Shown here: piece after piece, positions 13,701 through 24,181 of the stretch | Position numbering within the stretch: position 1 is the first letter of the stretch | Layout: each line of letters starts with the position of its first letter | DNA from: Amphirosellinia nigrospora | Lineage: Eukaryota > Ascomycota > Sordariomycetes > Xylariales > Xylariaceae | Assembly: GCA_004123355.1 (NCBI GenBank) | Contig: SCHM01000003.1 | Coordinates: forward strand, 3,119,058 to 3,183,057 | Direction: 5' to 3' | Length of the DNA: 64,000 nt | Notes under the pieces: model-generated | Databases searched by the model: none | What the model was told of the DNA's origin: nothing | Seen by the model: the letters and a program-made list of their open reading frames with translations, nothing else | Made by a program: the position numbers and the translations under genes

Positions 13701-15415
13701 ATGATTATTTTTCGTCTGAACCATCGTCCACTTTTATGCAAGATCCCGGGCGCATCGCGAGCTCTGGAGTTCGGATGGGCCTCAGATAGTATAGGAAGCG
13801 CTAGCTTCCGGGCAGCCAGACCAGCATATCATGTCCTAATCCTTCATTGCTTCTGACTATCTGGGTGACGTAGTTATCGCATTTATGTGCACAGATCACT
13901 GTGGAGAATACATTATGGAACAGTGGTCGAGATCGTCGAAGGGTGTATAGTCACGTAACTTGTCACCCTATATCTCCTAGATAGAGTTGGTCCGACTAAC
14001 ATGAGCAAGGGCCTGTTGTTGAGGCAGACAGCCGATGCAAGCCTCGTCCATAGTAATAGACCATGTCTGTCTCAAGATCTCGATATTGAGGCAAAATGAT
14101 CTCGGGCTCATGGTTTCATATCGGATAATTCTTTTACCAGAATTTCCATAGCCAAAGAGACAATGAGTCCCTGCTTGGTACGGTTGAGGCTCGCCGCACG
14201 AGCTCCTAGCTATCCTTGTCCGTTAATACTCTGCTACTTTTCATCATAGTGTGTTGGATATTACTCTATCTGTTGAGATTAATTATTTCGAGAAGAGTAT
14301 CTAGATAATACACTTGAATCCTTGTGCACAACTGCTCCAAGCCTTGGTTGGACTCGACCCATCCCTCATCACCAACTCGTAAGTTTATATATATTGTACT
14401 CTTTCCCCACCTGTTACAGAAGTGACGGGATGAATATTCATAATTTCTTTCTATCCGTGCTTTACATCTCAGATCCCTTTCATCGTCCGCCCTATTCTCC
14501 TAGAGGCCAAGTGACGTGGGACAGCGGCAATCGTTGCAGCCGATCTTCTGGTTATTGGACTGGGGCAAGCGCACCCCTTCAAAAGCTTCGGCGTCACCTA
14601 GATCCCTGATCCTGCCATCTTGTTAATGGTGGTGTCGATATACTATAGACTCAAGGGCGACATACTATAGATTCAAGGGAGATCCTACTGGTAACGACCC
14701 TGCCAGTAACACCAGCGAACAGGCCCTCACTTCAGGTCCCACTCAAGCTACTTCCTCGAATCTGATATATTCAGCAAAGCATTGGAGATTTGAACTTTGG
14801 CCCTCCATCCTTAGTTTCGGAACTGGCATCCACATAGGCATGAGCGCCGAACCAAAGACTCATGCTTGCTAAGCTTTGTTAAGATTCCTCGATCGTGCCA
14901 TCATCCGTGGTTCAACATCCTAGCAGAAACTCAACAACAGGAGGCTATTATTGCGTGGAAGCGCCAGCTTGATCGCATCTGACTAGCTACCCTTGCTGCT
15001 GCAGTCCTCGAATGGGACCTAAGATAGTTTTCGGTTACGTCGACCTCAGCATCGTTTAGAAGTCCATTGGCTCGCTTTGGCTCCTCTCCACCAGCGTTCA
15101 CTCCCTGTCTTAGAGCATTATAATGGTCTTACGATCCCGATCACTAGAGCTGGTACTTGCCTAACGGAGACCGGAAGCCTCACGGAATACCCAGTCATCA
15201 GCCGAAGACACCAATGACCGAGCGACTAAGCATCGGCGTGCCTTTACCAACACAGTTACTTGTCTAGGCAAATTCTTTATATACCCTGGGGTAGAACTCA
15301 GTTGACAACAACCTTTCAACGTAGCAATACGGCTTTAGCATCGCAGAAAGAACCAACACTACTAGTCGATCCCGCCACACGTATCTTAGAGCCTAACGAC
15401 TGTATGCAAGTCACG
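7782..15415. other. Gene-free, AT-richer stretch, 7.6 kb
   Basis: The longest empty stretch. About 7.9-11.4 kb is visibly richer in A+T and TA steps than the genes, as old repeat-induced-mutated DNA often is, but I recognise no transposon protein or terminal repeats. From about 13.0 kb composition returns to the genic level and short protein-like frames appear (13,300-13,520 and 14,690-14,873) without an identity. A 22-base tandem duplication sits at 14,640-14,683. The end includes the promoter and leader of the regulator at 15,416. Confidence 0.45.
14640..14683. repeat. 22-base tandem duplication
   Basis: Two adjacent 22-base copies beginning ATACTATAGA, differing at three positions and lying directly head to tail. 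It is non-coding as far as I can see. Confidence 0.8.
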
Positions 15416-16728
15416 ATGTCCTTCCACTATCCATCGTCGTCGCAAAGCAACCCCGTGATGGACATGTCACAGTCGAACTATATGTCTAACTATCCGGCAT
15501 CGACGAACTCCACAATGGAGGTAAGAAGACCTCTCCAGCAGCCACCAGTCCCTCCAGCCCAGCTTCCAGCTCCTCCTCTTCCACTATCAGCATACCCCGC
15601 CCCGGCCACCCATAGTCCCCTCGCCAAACGACGAGGATCTCTGTCCAAAGCCTTGAAACTCAGAAGATCCCACTCGACCCTAACGTGAGACCACAGGGGA
15701 TGCACGAACCCGACGCGGATTCCCTTGGCCTCTCTGGAGAGAAGAAGAGGAATAGGCTTGGATATGCAAGAACAAATATGGCATGTGGTAGGTAGTATCC
15801 GGGCGTATCCGAAGAGAGGGAGCGCTCGGACGGTACTAAATGACTCGGTAGGGAACTGTCGAAAACGGAAGATTAGATGCCAGCCACTGAAGGAAGATGG
15901 GCGCTGTAGCCAGTGCATAAGACTTAAGAAGGACTGTCAATTCTATGCCGTAGACCAACAGCCACCGCCGCCCTCCATGGTAAGAGCTGGATCGAGACCA
16001 CTCCCTAAGACGATGCTAGCATCGGCGGCTACATCACCTCCGATTGCACCGGGCTATCCCGGCGACGCACAAGCACGGCAATCCTATCATGGCGGGACCA
16101 TGGCAGCGAGCCATGATATGAGACCACCGGGAATGAGACCGGACGCTTACTTGGAGGACCCGAAGCGTAGGTTTTGCCCAAGATTGCCGTTGACCTTTCC
16201 AGGTCGCTAAGTACTTTCCCAGTCACCTCAGGGGCACCAGCTGCCAGACCATACGCGTACGGCCAAAGTGTGGACAACTGGGTAGCGACAAGCCCGAGTC
16301 CTACTGTGAAGCAGGGTGAAGTGAACGCGCCGTGGAGAAACTATCCGCCTGAATCGCCCGTAGCCTCTGGTTATGCACCCTACTCAGTAACGGGATCGCA
16401 GACCTCCACGACGTGGACGACATCCCCTCTGGAAGCGACAATAGGGCCGGAAGGTTCGTCTCGATCAGAAGATGCGTGGGCTTCGTACCCGCAACCAACA
16501 AGGTCGATGTCATTCAGCGGAGAACACCCTGCGCAATACGCTGGAACTCCGAGTAGAACATACGATAGGAAGTCCTCCGTCGCGTCAGACATGTATCAGC
16601 CGACCACCATCGAAACCGTACCCTCCACCTCCTATACGACGTGGCAACAACCGTATCAGCCATGGTATGCGGAAGGGGGAGGACAGCAGAACCCTTCTCA
16701 GATCGACGGGATGTATTACGGCAGATAA
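15416..16728 (+). CDS. Zn2Cys6 transcription factor with proline-rich N-terminus
   Basis: Nuclear DNA-binding protein with a fungal binuclear zinc cluster. Exons 15,416-15,787, 15,852-16,166 and 16,223-16,728; the first intron splits the cluster right after its first cysteine, giving ACGNCRKRKIRC then GRCSQCIRLKKDC, with Cys spacing 2, 6, 8, 2, 6. Before it stand a Ser/Pro-rich region, a basic stretch (SLSKALKLRRSHS) and the conserved SLGLSGEKKRNRLGYART. After it comes a long low-complexity Tyr/Ser/Pro/Gln tail with no fungal_trans domain seen, so it resembles the short C6 type. The frame breaks at about 15,680 (CGACCCT) and one more C gives HSTPNVRPQG, joining both parts. The ATG at 15,416 is preferred over upstream in-frame codons because the Ser-rich family-like start follows it. 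Target genes are unknown. Confidence 0.82.
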
Positions 16729-18038
16729 TTCTATCATCTGGTCTTCTACCTTTTCGATGGCCGACCGCTGCCCTGTGCTATCAGACAGGAAATGCATTAG
16801 CACTGCTCTACGGATTCAACATCGCGCCACCCACCAATGGAACTTAACAAGGAGACGGAGGCAATGAAACCCAACACCAGAAAACGAAAACGAAAACAAA
16901 TCACGAGAAGATTATAGAGCAGGATAAATATTTTAAACTTACGTTTATCTTGTAAACCCTTCCATGAATTGCCGATCTGCAGTCTCTCACAGACAAAGAG
17001 ACTCACGAGGAGCGCCTCACGAAGAGTATTCATAAACTCTAAAGCCAGTGAGGACTCCTAATACATATATTCCAATTCGCGCAGCAACCCCCACTCACTC
17101 ATTTTCGGCTCACGAGACCGAGGTGGCTCGGCCGTCATTACTCCAATATCGATCATACGCAACCTATCAATCCCGCGAGTGTGCCTCTTCCTTTCCCGTG
17201 CCGTGCCGTGCCGTCTCGTTATGTCCCGTTCCGCCTGCCTAGTCTCGCGGGCCGCCCTTAATGATCATGGTGGTCAGCAACCTAGCGGCTCGTGGCAGGC
17301 CATTATTCAAGAATCAACACAATACGACAATGCCTTATTGCTACTAGTTGTAGTCATGCAAGAGAAGGCATAGCTCGGCAAACAGTTACTGTGATAATAC
17401 AGAGACGCAGGGCGTTGAATCGTTCAACTATCACACGTTGATCATTGTTCTGGTACTTTCCCTATCTTATTTTGGACTCTTATTATTACTTGTATGTTCT
17501 CTTTTTCACCTTCTTCTTGTTCTGGTGCGCTTTTCATTTACGCTTCGTGTCGGAGAGAGACAGTGGCGGCGGAGGGTCTGGGTCACAAAAGTTTTGCTGT
17601 TTTATGATTCGTTCAAGTGTTCAATATGCGAGGGATATAGATATCATCGAATTACGTGTATTAAATTGGATAAGTCTTGTAAGGTAGTACCTTTCTCCGC
17701 CCCATTATTATCCACTTCCTAGTATAGTGTATGTTGTTTGCTAGACGACGTGGTATTCGCTGGCAAAATGTCGATCAGATGTGCCATTCCATGCTCTACC
17801 TTGATTACCTACTTTGGCCTTCGCCTTTCGGCTCCCTTCCCGAAAGTAATTTCGGATTGCTAGCTCCTCGTAATGGTAATAGCTCCCTTTTGAAGTAGCT
17901 CCTGAAATCATTTCAAAACACCTGTTCATTCAACTCCCTTGGAGAAGATGAGGAAGTTACTAGTTTGTTAAGGTTCACATTCTGATAGGGCCAATCGTGT
18001 ATCAAATAGACTGCATTCTGAAAACCGCAAACCGTGTC
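16729..18038. other. Intergenic region
   Basis: No gene seen. It includes a GTGCC/CCGTG short repeat near 17,200-17,216 and a T/C-rich tract at about 17,440-17,540 that creates hydrophobic-looking but spurious frames. It lies between the tail of the plus-strand regulator and the tail of the minus-strand DUF202 gene, so it should mostly be 3' sequence. Confidence 0.55.
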
Positions 18039-18587
18039 TTAATTCGCCAATTCCCAGGTCAAAATTAGCAGGCCGACATAAGCGCCAAGGCTCAGTATGG
18101 TGAGGAGTAAGACACTATTATTACAAGTACGAAACTTGCTCATGACCTTCCCTTCGTTGTCTGTCGTACTGAAGAATTGTCTATTGCCCTCATAGCGTCG
18201 GTAAATGGCACACAACATGACAGTCGCCCCGTAGATGGCGAAGAGCGCACCGATCGCATAGAATTCAGAAGTGAAAATCTTAAGAATAATCAGAGCGAAG
18301 CTAAACTGCGAGAGGGCGGTCCGTGTATAAGCTCCCTCGAAAGTTCTCTGTGCTGCTCGAATCTCGACGAGCCTACAGTAGAAGCGTAAGCGTCACTTGG
18401 TCCCCAAGCCAGGAGCATAAGTCGTCAACACGGCATGGCTGGATTCCAGACATGCCAGTTCACGTTCAGGGAGGCATGAAGAGACCTGGAATGCTTACTC
18501 CTGGGCTGTCAGGGCTACCGACCGAGCACGGTGCAATCGTAGATGCAGGCGGTCTTCGGGTGTGGCTAGTATTGCATCAGTTAACAT
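18039..18587 (-). CDS. DUF202 family membrane protein
   Basis: Small integral membrane protein of the DUF202 family, function unknown. Two exons: 18,587-18,499 and 18,372-18,039. The intron (18,498-18,373, 126 bases) starts GTAAGC and ends CTGTAG, and splicing completes a Glu codon to give ALTAQELVEIRAAQRTFEGA, the typical start of this fungal subfamily. Then come TRTALSQFSFALIILKIFT, EFYAIGALFAIYGATVMLCA, a polar loop NRQFFSTTDNEGKVMSKFRT, and a last helix NSVLLLTILSLGAYVGLLI. Predicted length is 140 residues with three hydrophobic segments. No indel is needed in exon 2. The start is uncertain: the ATG at 18,587 gives a compact protein, but the frame stays open to 18,770. Neither exon alone makes a long frame, so simple gene callers could miss it. 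Confidence 0.75.
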
Positions 18588-19004
18588 CGGTATCGATACC
18601 AATATCAATATCAATGTCGGAACGCTGGCGCAGACAACATGCATGTAGATCAGATGCATGTTTCTAGGGGCTGGGATTGGTTGTGCCACTGCTTCGATGG
18701 GGCTGAGCCGCGTAGAAGCCTCACGGCTACATACGTCCTCAAGAGAGTCTTCTTGATCAGGGAAGCACAACGAACCTGAAACATCTCTCTACGTGAGCTT
18801 TAATTTGACGCTATGCGAGCCTGGGATTTTGGGATGGCGTTTAACGACAGGCGCCGATGACGTATGGACAATCTGATACCATGGTGTAAAGTTGATGAAT
18901 GTCGGAAGGAATAGGCATTTGGCTAACTGCCAAGATGCCTCCCTTACAGTTGGTGGCGTCGTCGACGGTCGGCACGAGTCCCGTGCATGGATGAGCTATG
19001 AATG

Positions 19005-19145
19005 AGTACCCACTATCTACCTCCTACCTACCTAAGATACAAGGTAGGTTATGTAGGTAATTAGTGTCAATACACCTTCTGTTAAAAGTACCTACATAGT
19101 ATATAGAGCATTTACCCAAACTAGGTACCTATGTAGAGTAACGGA
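19005..19145. repeat. Cluster of TACCTA/CCTAGGTAGG motifs
   Basis: Within about 140 bases the hexamer TACCTA or its complement TAGGTA occurs many times in both orientations (TACCTCCTACCTACCTAAG, AAGGTAGGTTATGTAGGTAA, ACTAGGTACCTATGTAG). The same motif recurs thinly in other intergenic gaps. Its role is unknown. Confidence 0.6.
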
Positions 19146-20473
19146 GTACATATAAGACGATGCCTAGAGAGTGCACTTTAGGCCGACCTGGTATTTAACT
19201 ACCTGCGATACATGTACAGGAGAATGAGATGTGGTGGTGGTGGAGATTTCAGGGTGTTGTGGCCCCCAACACTATTGCTGGTACTGTCCTATGTAGGTCA
19301 TTACCTACTGTATGGGGAGAGGTATTTGATCCTAAGCGAATGGGGTTAAAAATAGTGTACCCGAAATAATAAATAATGCTAAACTTAGAAGCTGACTTTC
19401 TTCCAATTATACACTATATCCACAACCTTTGGTTATTACTGACATCGCGTCTCGCTAATTCAGACTGTGGGTTAAAGTGTTATTGATGGGCCGTCAACGT
19501 GCACCGTCGCGGCAGTTTACCGTATGTTGGAGATAGGGATACTATTCTACATACAATAGTCCCTCAGGGACAAGGTACGTTCCTGAGACGCCGCTACGGT
19601 TGGCGCAGCTGACTTTTGGAGTTTCCTCGACGGAGGGGCGTTCAACTCATGCGACAGTATTAGCTAACCTACCCATCATCCATCATCTGTATCTGTCTCT
19701 CAGAATGGAGCTTCGAATACTGCCACGAGAAGAGCCTTTCCTCGTGTAATACTACCAATGCAATGTACCATGCACGTAGTTGTTCCTGTGGGAACTCTGT
19801 TCTCCCGGGGCTGAGCGACAAGTGTAAGAATGCCTAACGACCTGGTCGAAACCCCGGCTTCTATCCTTATGTAGGTAGCGTCGTAGGCATTCGACTCCGG
19901 ATAGGCGTGACGGATTCAACAGCGATTGGCGATGCTAGCGGGACTAATCGATACCGGGCCTTGGGCGCTGTCTCCAAGACCATCCATCGCAGCCATCGCA
20001 GGCCATCGTGGTGCGCGAACCGTGCAATTGTCCATGCCGCCAAGTAAAATACGCCTAGGACGCCTGGCACGCCTAGCCCCCCAGCTTACCTTAGATACCT
20101 AGGGTTAGGTAGTTTCTAATTCGTGTCTGCCTTCAGAACACCTCGTCAAGCCTCCTCGTCTCTGCCACATTTTCTCCCACCATTGCCCATTGCCCCTCGA
20201 ATGACATAGAGGAGTCCGGTAGTCTGTTGCATCAACCCCGTCATACTTCCAACTTCCATAGCGACGTATTTTGCACGGCCTCAATCCCGTCTCTATCGTC
20301 TGGTCCTGTTCCTGTTCTCCAGCGCCGGGACTGGCGCGTTGTCTCTCGAGTATTTCCACATTCAGCCCGCAAACCGAACCAGTCACTCCACTCTGGCAGT
20401 AAGCGCCGGGGCATTGATCCAAGTTGACCGCAACCCCCCCATTTTCACCTTCGAATTTGGTTCATCTCAGCTT

Positions 20474-20496
20474 CACACACACACACATACACACAT
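20474..20496. repeat. CA microsatellite
   Basis: A (CA)n run with one TA interruption, in the upstream region of the C2H2 gene. Confidence 0.85.
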
Positions 20497-20796
20497 CAGT
20501 CGGCCAACGTCTGTCGACGACCGATTGAGACCAAAATCTATGCTTCAGAATTTACGGGCACTCAAGATATCCTATGCTCAACGACGCGAGGTCAATTCCT
20601 TGCATTCATCTCCTGAGTCCGCGCGGGATAGCTCTGTCGCGCGCTTTGCAATTACCTTGCCTTGCCTTGCCTGTGCCGCTTCAAGGCTGGCCTGGACTAT
20701 GATCCCCTTGACCACAACTAGAGGACCTAGGCGATCATAGTACCATCCGACAATAGTTATATCTGGGAATCATTCACCCCACTAAGAGTCTCAGCC

Positions 20797-23700
20797 ATGT
20801 CTTCTTCCATGTATACCATATCTCCCGCGTCGCTTCACGACCTAAGTGACCGCTCCAACAACTGCATCCAACCCCCTCGCCATATTGACAGCCAACTTAA
20901 ACACATTCACCACGGCCCCGTCACCCCGAGTCTAATTTATTGTCGCCTTACTCTTCACATGCCCGTAGCAACTCAGCTTCGCCGACGCTGAACTCAAACA
21001 CGCCGGCCGACACTGTCTCGACCGCTGAATGCTACCAGCCTGGTGAGATATTCGCTAGTGAAGAGTTCGCCGATGACCCATTCCTCGGCGCCAATTTCGA
21101 CGACGTCCCCGAAGACTGGCTCGTCGCCGTTCAGGTACCAGACGGCATTAACCGCCAAATTACATACCCCTTGAGTCCTCGTGTAACGCCCTCTATCCCG
21201 GCTCATCAAACTTTTGGGTCAAATAAGCAGGCTACGATTGGTCTACAAGCCTCCGGCTTAGACAAGGATTGTTTACCACAGGAAGAGCCCTCGATTGACT
21301 CGGTTGATTCTAGTCAATCTGATCCTCAACTGACGCCAGATTCAAACCGTGGTAGCTGGTCGAGCAACGAGAGCCCGGAACAGGTTGCCTTGGCGATGGC
21401 AACTCAAAGCCCCGCGTGACCGTTTCGATGTGGGGTAATAAAGAAGATGATCCCCCAGTTCAAGGCGTAGAGAGGTCGTTTGCGGCTGGCGCAGAGAGCC
21501 CTCGCACAGTGCGCCCTTCTCATAGTATCGCCGGTGATCTAGCTTCTGAGCAGCCTTACGAAAACCTGGCTCATGTGGCACGTGATGCCTATGGGAGCTG
21601 GGTGGCCAATGGAAGTACTGGTCACCGTGGTCTTGCCCCTGGAGAACGGTCGTCGGAAGAAGTTACTAGCCTTAACCAGCAAACGGCTCGGCGTGAACGA
21701 GAGGAGAAAAACCGTGAGGTCGATGCTTGGATATCCCAATCAACTGGGGATATCAGCGAGGCGCCTGGCATGAGTGGCCGGGGATCGGGCCCAAACCTTG
21801 CAAATGAGCCAGAAGACGGGGATGATAATATCCCGGCGGGCGAAATTCCCCTAGGTGACACAACAGAGAATCGACATATAGAAGGGCAAACTTACTTTGT
21901 GGTCGACGGTCCGGGTGGGCCTATCACTGAGACCGACTTCGATCTCATGCGACACCTCCGAACCTGGGGTGATGCGCCGACCATCCATGCTATTCAGTCT
22001 GATAGTAGACCTTATCAGCCGGAAACCTCACAGGCTGCAATCGAGAGGTTCTATCGTCAATGTCAAGACAATGCCTCGATTGTTTCGAAGGCAGCTACCT
22101 GGGGAACACGTCGACGAAGCTTGCCCAGTGTCGTAGATATGGAAGGGATAACTAGCGGGAATTTTCTCAAGAAACTCTCCATTGGTGGTCACTCACGCAG
22201 ACCAAGCATCCTTCAAAGAGTTACTAGCATGAGCAGGAAAACTAGTATCGGTGGATATCGCAAGCGTAAGGGAAGTAACGCGAGTGAGCTGCCACCAGAA
22301 GAATCTATCGATCCAGCCGACCGACGAGAATCCAAGGACAGTCTTGCCCCCCCATCTCGAACATCTAGCTGGGGGCTTAGTAAAAAGCCTACTCCCAGTC
22401 TAAATACTGCCCTAGTAGGTATGGCCACAAGTGCCGCGGCAATCGGCACTCATCATGCGCGTAGCGGCTCGATTAGCGCGACACCCATTACTTCACCCAA
22501 AAGTCCATTTGGGTCCTTGGCTGTTCCTCAGAGCCTGCGGAGACAACGAAGCAAAACAGAGCTTCCGAAACCTTCCAGCGCTGCAAACTCGCACCCTAAT
22601 CTGGTGGGGATGTTGAGAAAACAGGGTGGCCCACCAGTGGCGCGACTGGCTCAGTCACAGCCTCAGCTCGACCTGGAGGACGAAGATGATGACGAAGACG
22701 ATGGTATGGATGAACTTGACCTGGGGGCTGGGCAAGGAAGAAAAAGGCCATCGAACCAACCCTTGGTGGTTTCAAAGCCCACATCCTGGAAACAAACCCT
22801 GGTCTCGCACCCATCGACGGAGCCGAGAACCCATATAATTATCTAGTCGACCGCATCGCGTATCAGTTAAACAATCGCTACAAGCAACTTTTGACAGCAA
22901 AACAAAAACACATGGGCCAGGTCAATCAACGAGATTGTCCTTCCGGGTCTTTTTGTCGATCCCTTAACGGCACCATAAGATACCTAGACAATCGTGGCGG
23001 CGACCGTGGAGTCGATCAATTATCGGCCAGGGCACTTTCATCGGATGAAGAAATAGCACCACTCGAAGGGGTATCAACGCAGAGAGCTTCCCGCTTGGCA
23101 TTGCACCGCCTCCAGCGGTATCCCTTCCGGCAGAATTTGAATGCCCGATATGCTTCACCGTTAAAAAGTTCCAAAAACCATCCGATTGGACGAAGCACGT
23201 GCACGAGGATGTACAGCCATTCACTTGTACATGGGACCGATGCCGTGATCCAAAGATGTTCAAGCGAAAGGCAGACTGGGTTCGGCACGAGAATGAGGGT
23301 CACCGCCACCTTGAGTGGTGGACATGTGATGTAGATGACTGTCGCCACGTTTGCTACAGAAGGGACAATTTTCTGCAGCATCTAGTCCGCGAGCACAAGT
23401 TCACGGAGCCAAAGTCAAGACCAAAGCCATAAAAAAGGCCGGCGGGGTTGACCGCACCTGGGCGAAGGTTGAACAGTGCCATGAGGAGACAAAGAAAAAA
23501 CCATCTGAGGAGCCCTGCCGGTTCTGTAGGAGGGTTTTTCCCACTTGGAAGAAACTCACAGTTCACCTTGCTAAGCATATGGAGCAGATTAGCCTTCCTA
23601 TAGTAGAGCTTGTTAATGATAAGGAGCTCGATCCCGACACCATCATCAGCCCTGTCCAGGATCCACCGCCACGCCATTTTGGTATCCACCTCCAACAACA

Positions 23701-24181
23701 CCCCAATCAAAATAGATCCCCAGGAGCTCAGTCCTCAGGTACCGCAGGTGAATGTTAGCATGAATAACTATCACGCTACCAATACGTTAGGGTTTTCTCC
23801 CATACCCCAAGCACCCATGAGGAACACATATTATTCCCAACAGCAGGCTGCGCCCTCATACCATGACATGTCTCCTCAAGCAAGTGGTATGATGATGCAA
23901 TCAAATATACCACTCAGCAACAGTACCATGGGTTACCAACAACCACAGCCGCGTTTGGACAACCTGGCCCTTCCTACACCATGGGCATACCAGTCTCGGA
24001 GACTGAACCGTTTCCAGCATTCGATTCCCTTGGTATTCAAGACCCAACTGGGGGCATGGGTTATCAACACTTAGGACACCCTACGCTTCACAGCGTAGAG
24101 CAGTACGGCAGCAATCAGGGCTCAGTCTCACCCCTCTCGCTCACCTCATCAAGGCCACACTGGCAATTCTACAACCCCTGA
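20797..24181 (+). CDS. Large C2H2 zinc-finger protein
   Basis: Probable nuclear regulator of about 1,100 residues of a conserved Pezizomycotina C2H2 family; target unknown. Seen: ATG at 20,797 (MSSSMYTISPASLHDLSDRS); a long disordered acidic and Ser-rich N-terminus; a basic Ser-rich region with repeated SIGG (KLSIGGHSRRPS, RKTSIGGYRKRKGS); an acidic run DLEDEDDDEDDG; the conserved NYLVDRIAYQLNNRYKQLL; then the finger module: ECPICFTVKKFQKPSDWTKH, CTWDRCRDPKMFKRKADWVRH, CDVDDCRHVCYRRDNFLQH and CRFCRRVFPTWKKLTVHLAKH, ending in a Gln/Ser/Pro-rich tail. I see no introns. The literal frame jumps about six times (near 20,940, 21,411, 22,832, 23,092, 23,413, 23,957); each is healed by one added base, usually in a C, T, A or G run. 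Domain order is unbroken, so I call one gene rather than several. Confidence 0.8.

Larger units (their letters stand above)
18588..20796. other. Intergenic region with TACCTA-motif cluster
   Basis: No gene recognised. It holds the densest cluster of the TACCTAC/CCTAGG motif (about 19,010-19,140, more at 19,282, 19,868 and 20,090), a GTGGTGGTGGTGG run at about 19,230 and a CA microsatellite at 20,474-20,496. The right end is the promoter of the C2H2 gene, possibly shared with the 5' end of the DUF202 gene since the two are divergent. Confidence 0.55.

Noticed and set aside
14690-15200. Protein-like stretch possibly from an old mobile element
   Set aside because: One frame is open for about 60 codons and shorter ones follow, but no enzyme motif or terminal repeat supports any element family.
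17438-17722. Leu/Phe-rich plus-strand frame resembling a membrane protein
   Set aside because: It comes from a T/C-rich stretch; two overlapping frames are equally hydrophobic and no family pattern is seen.
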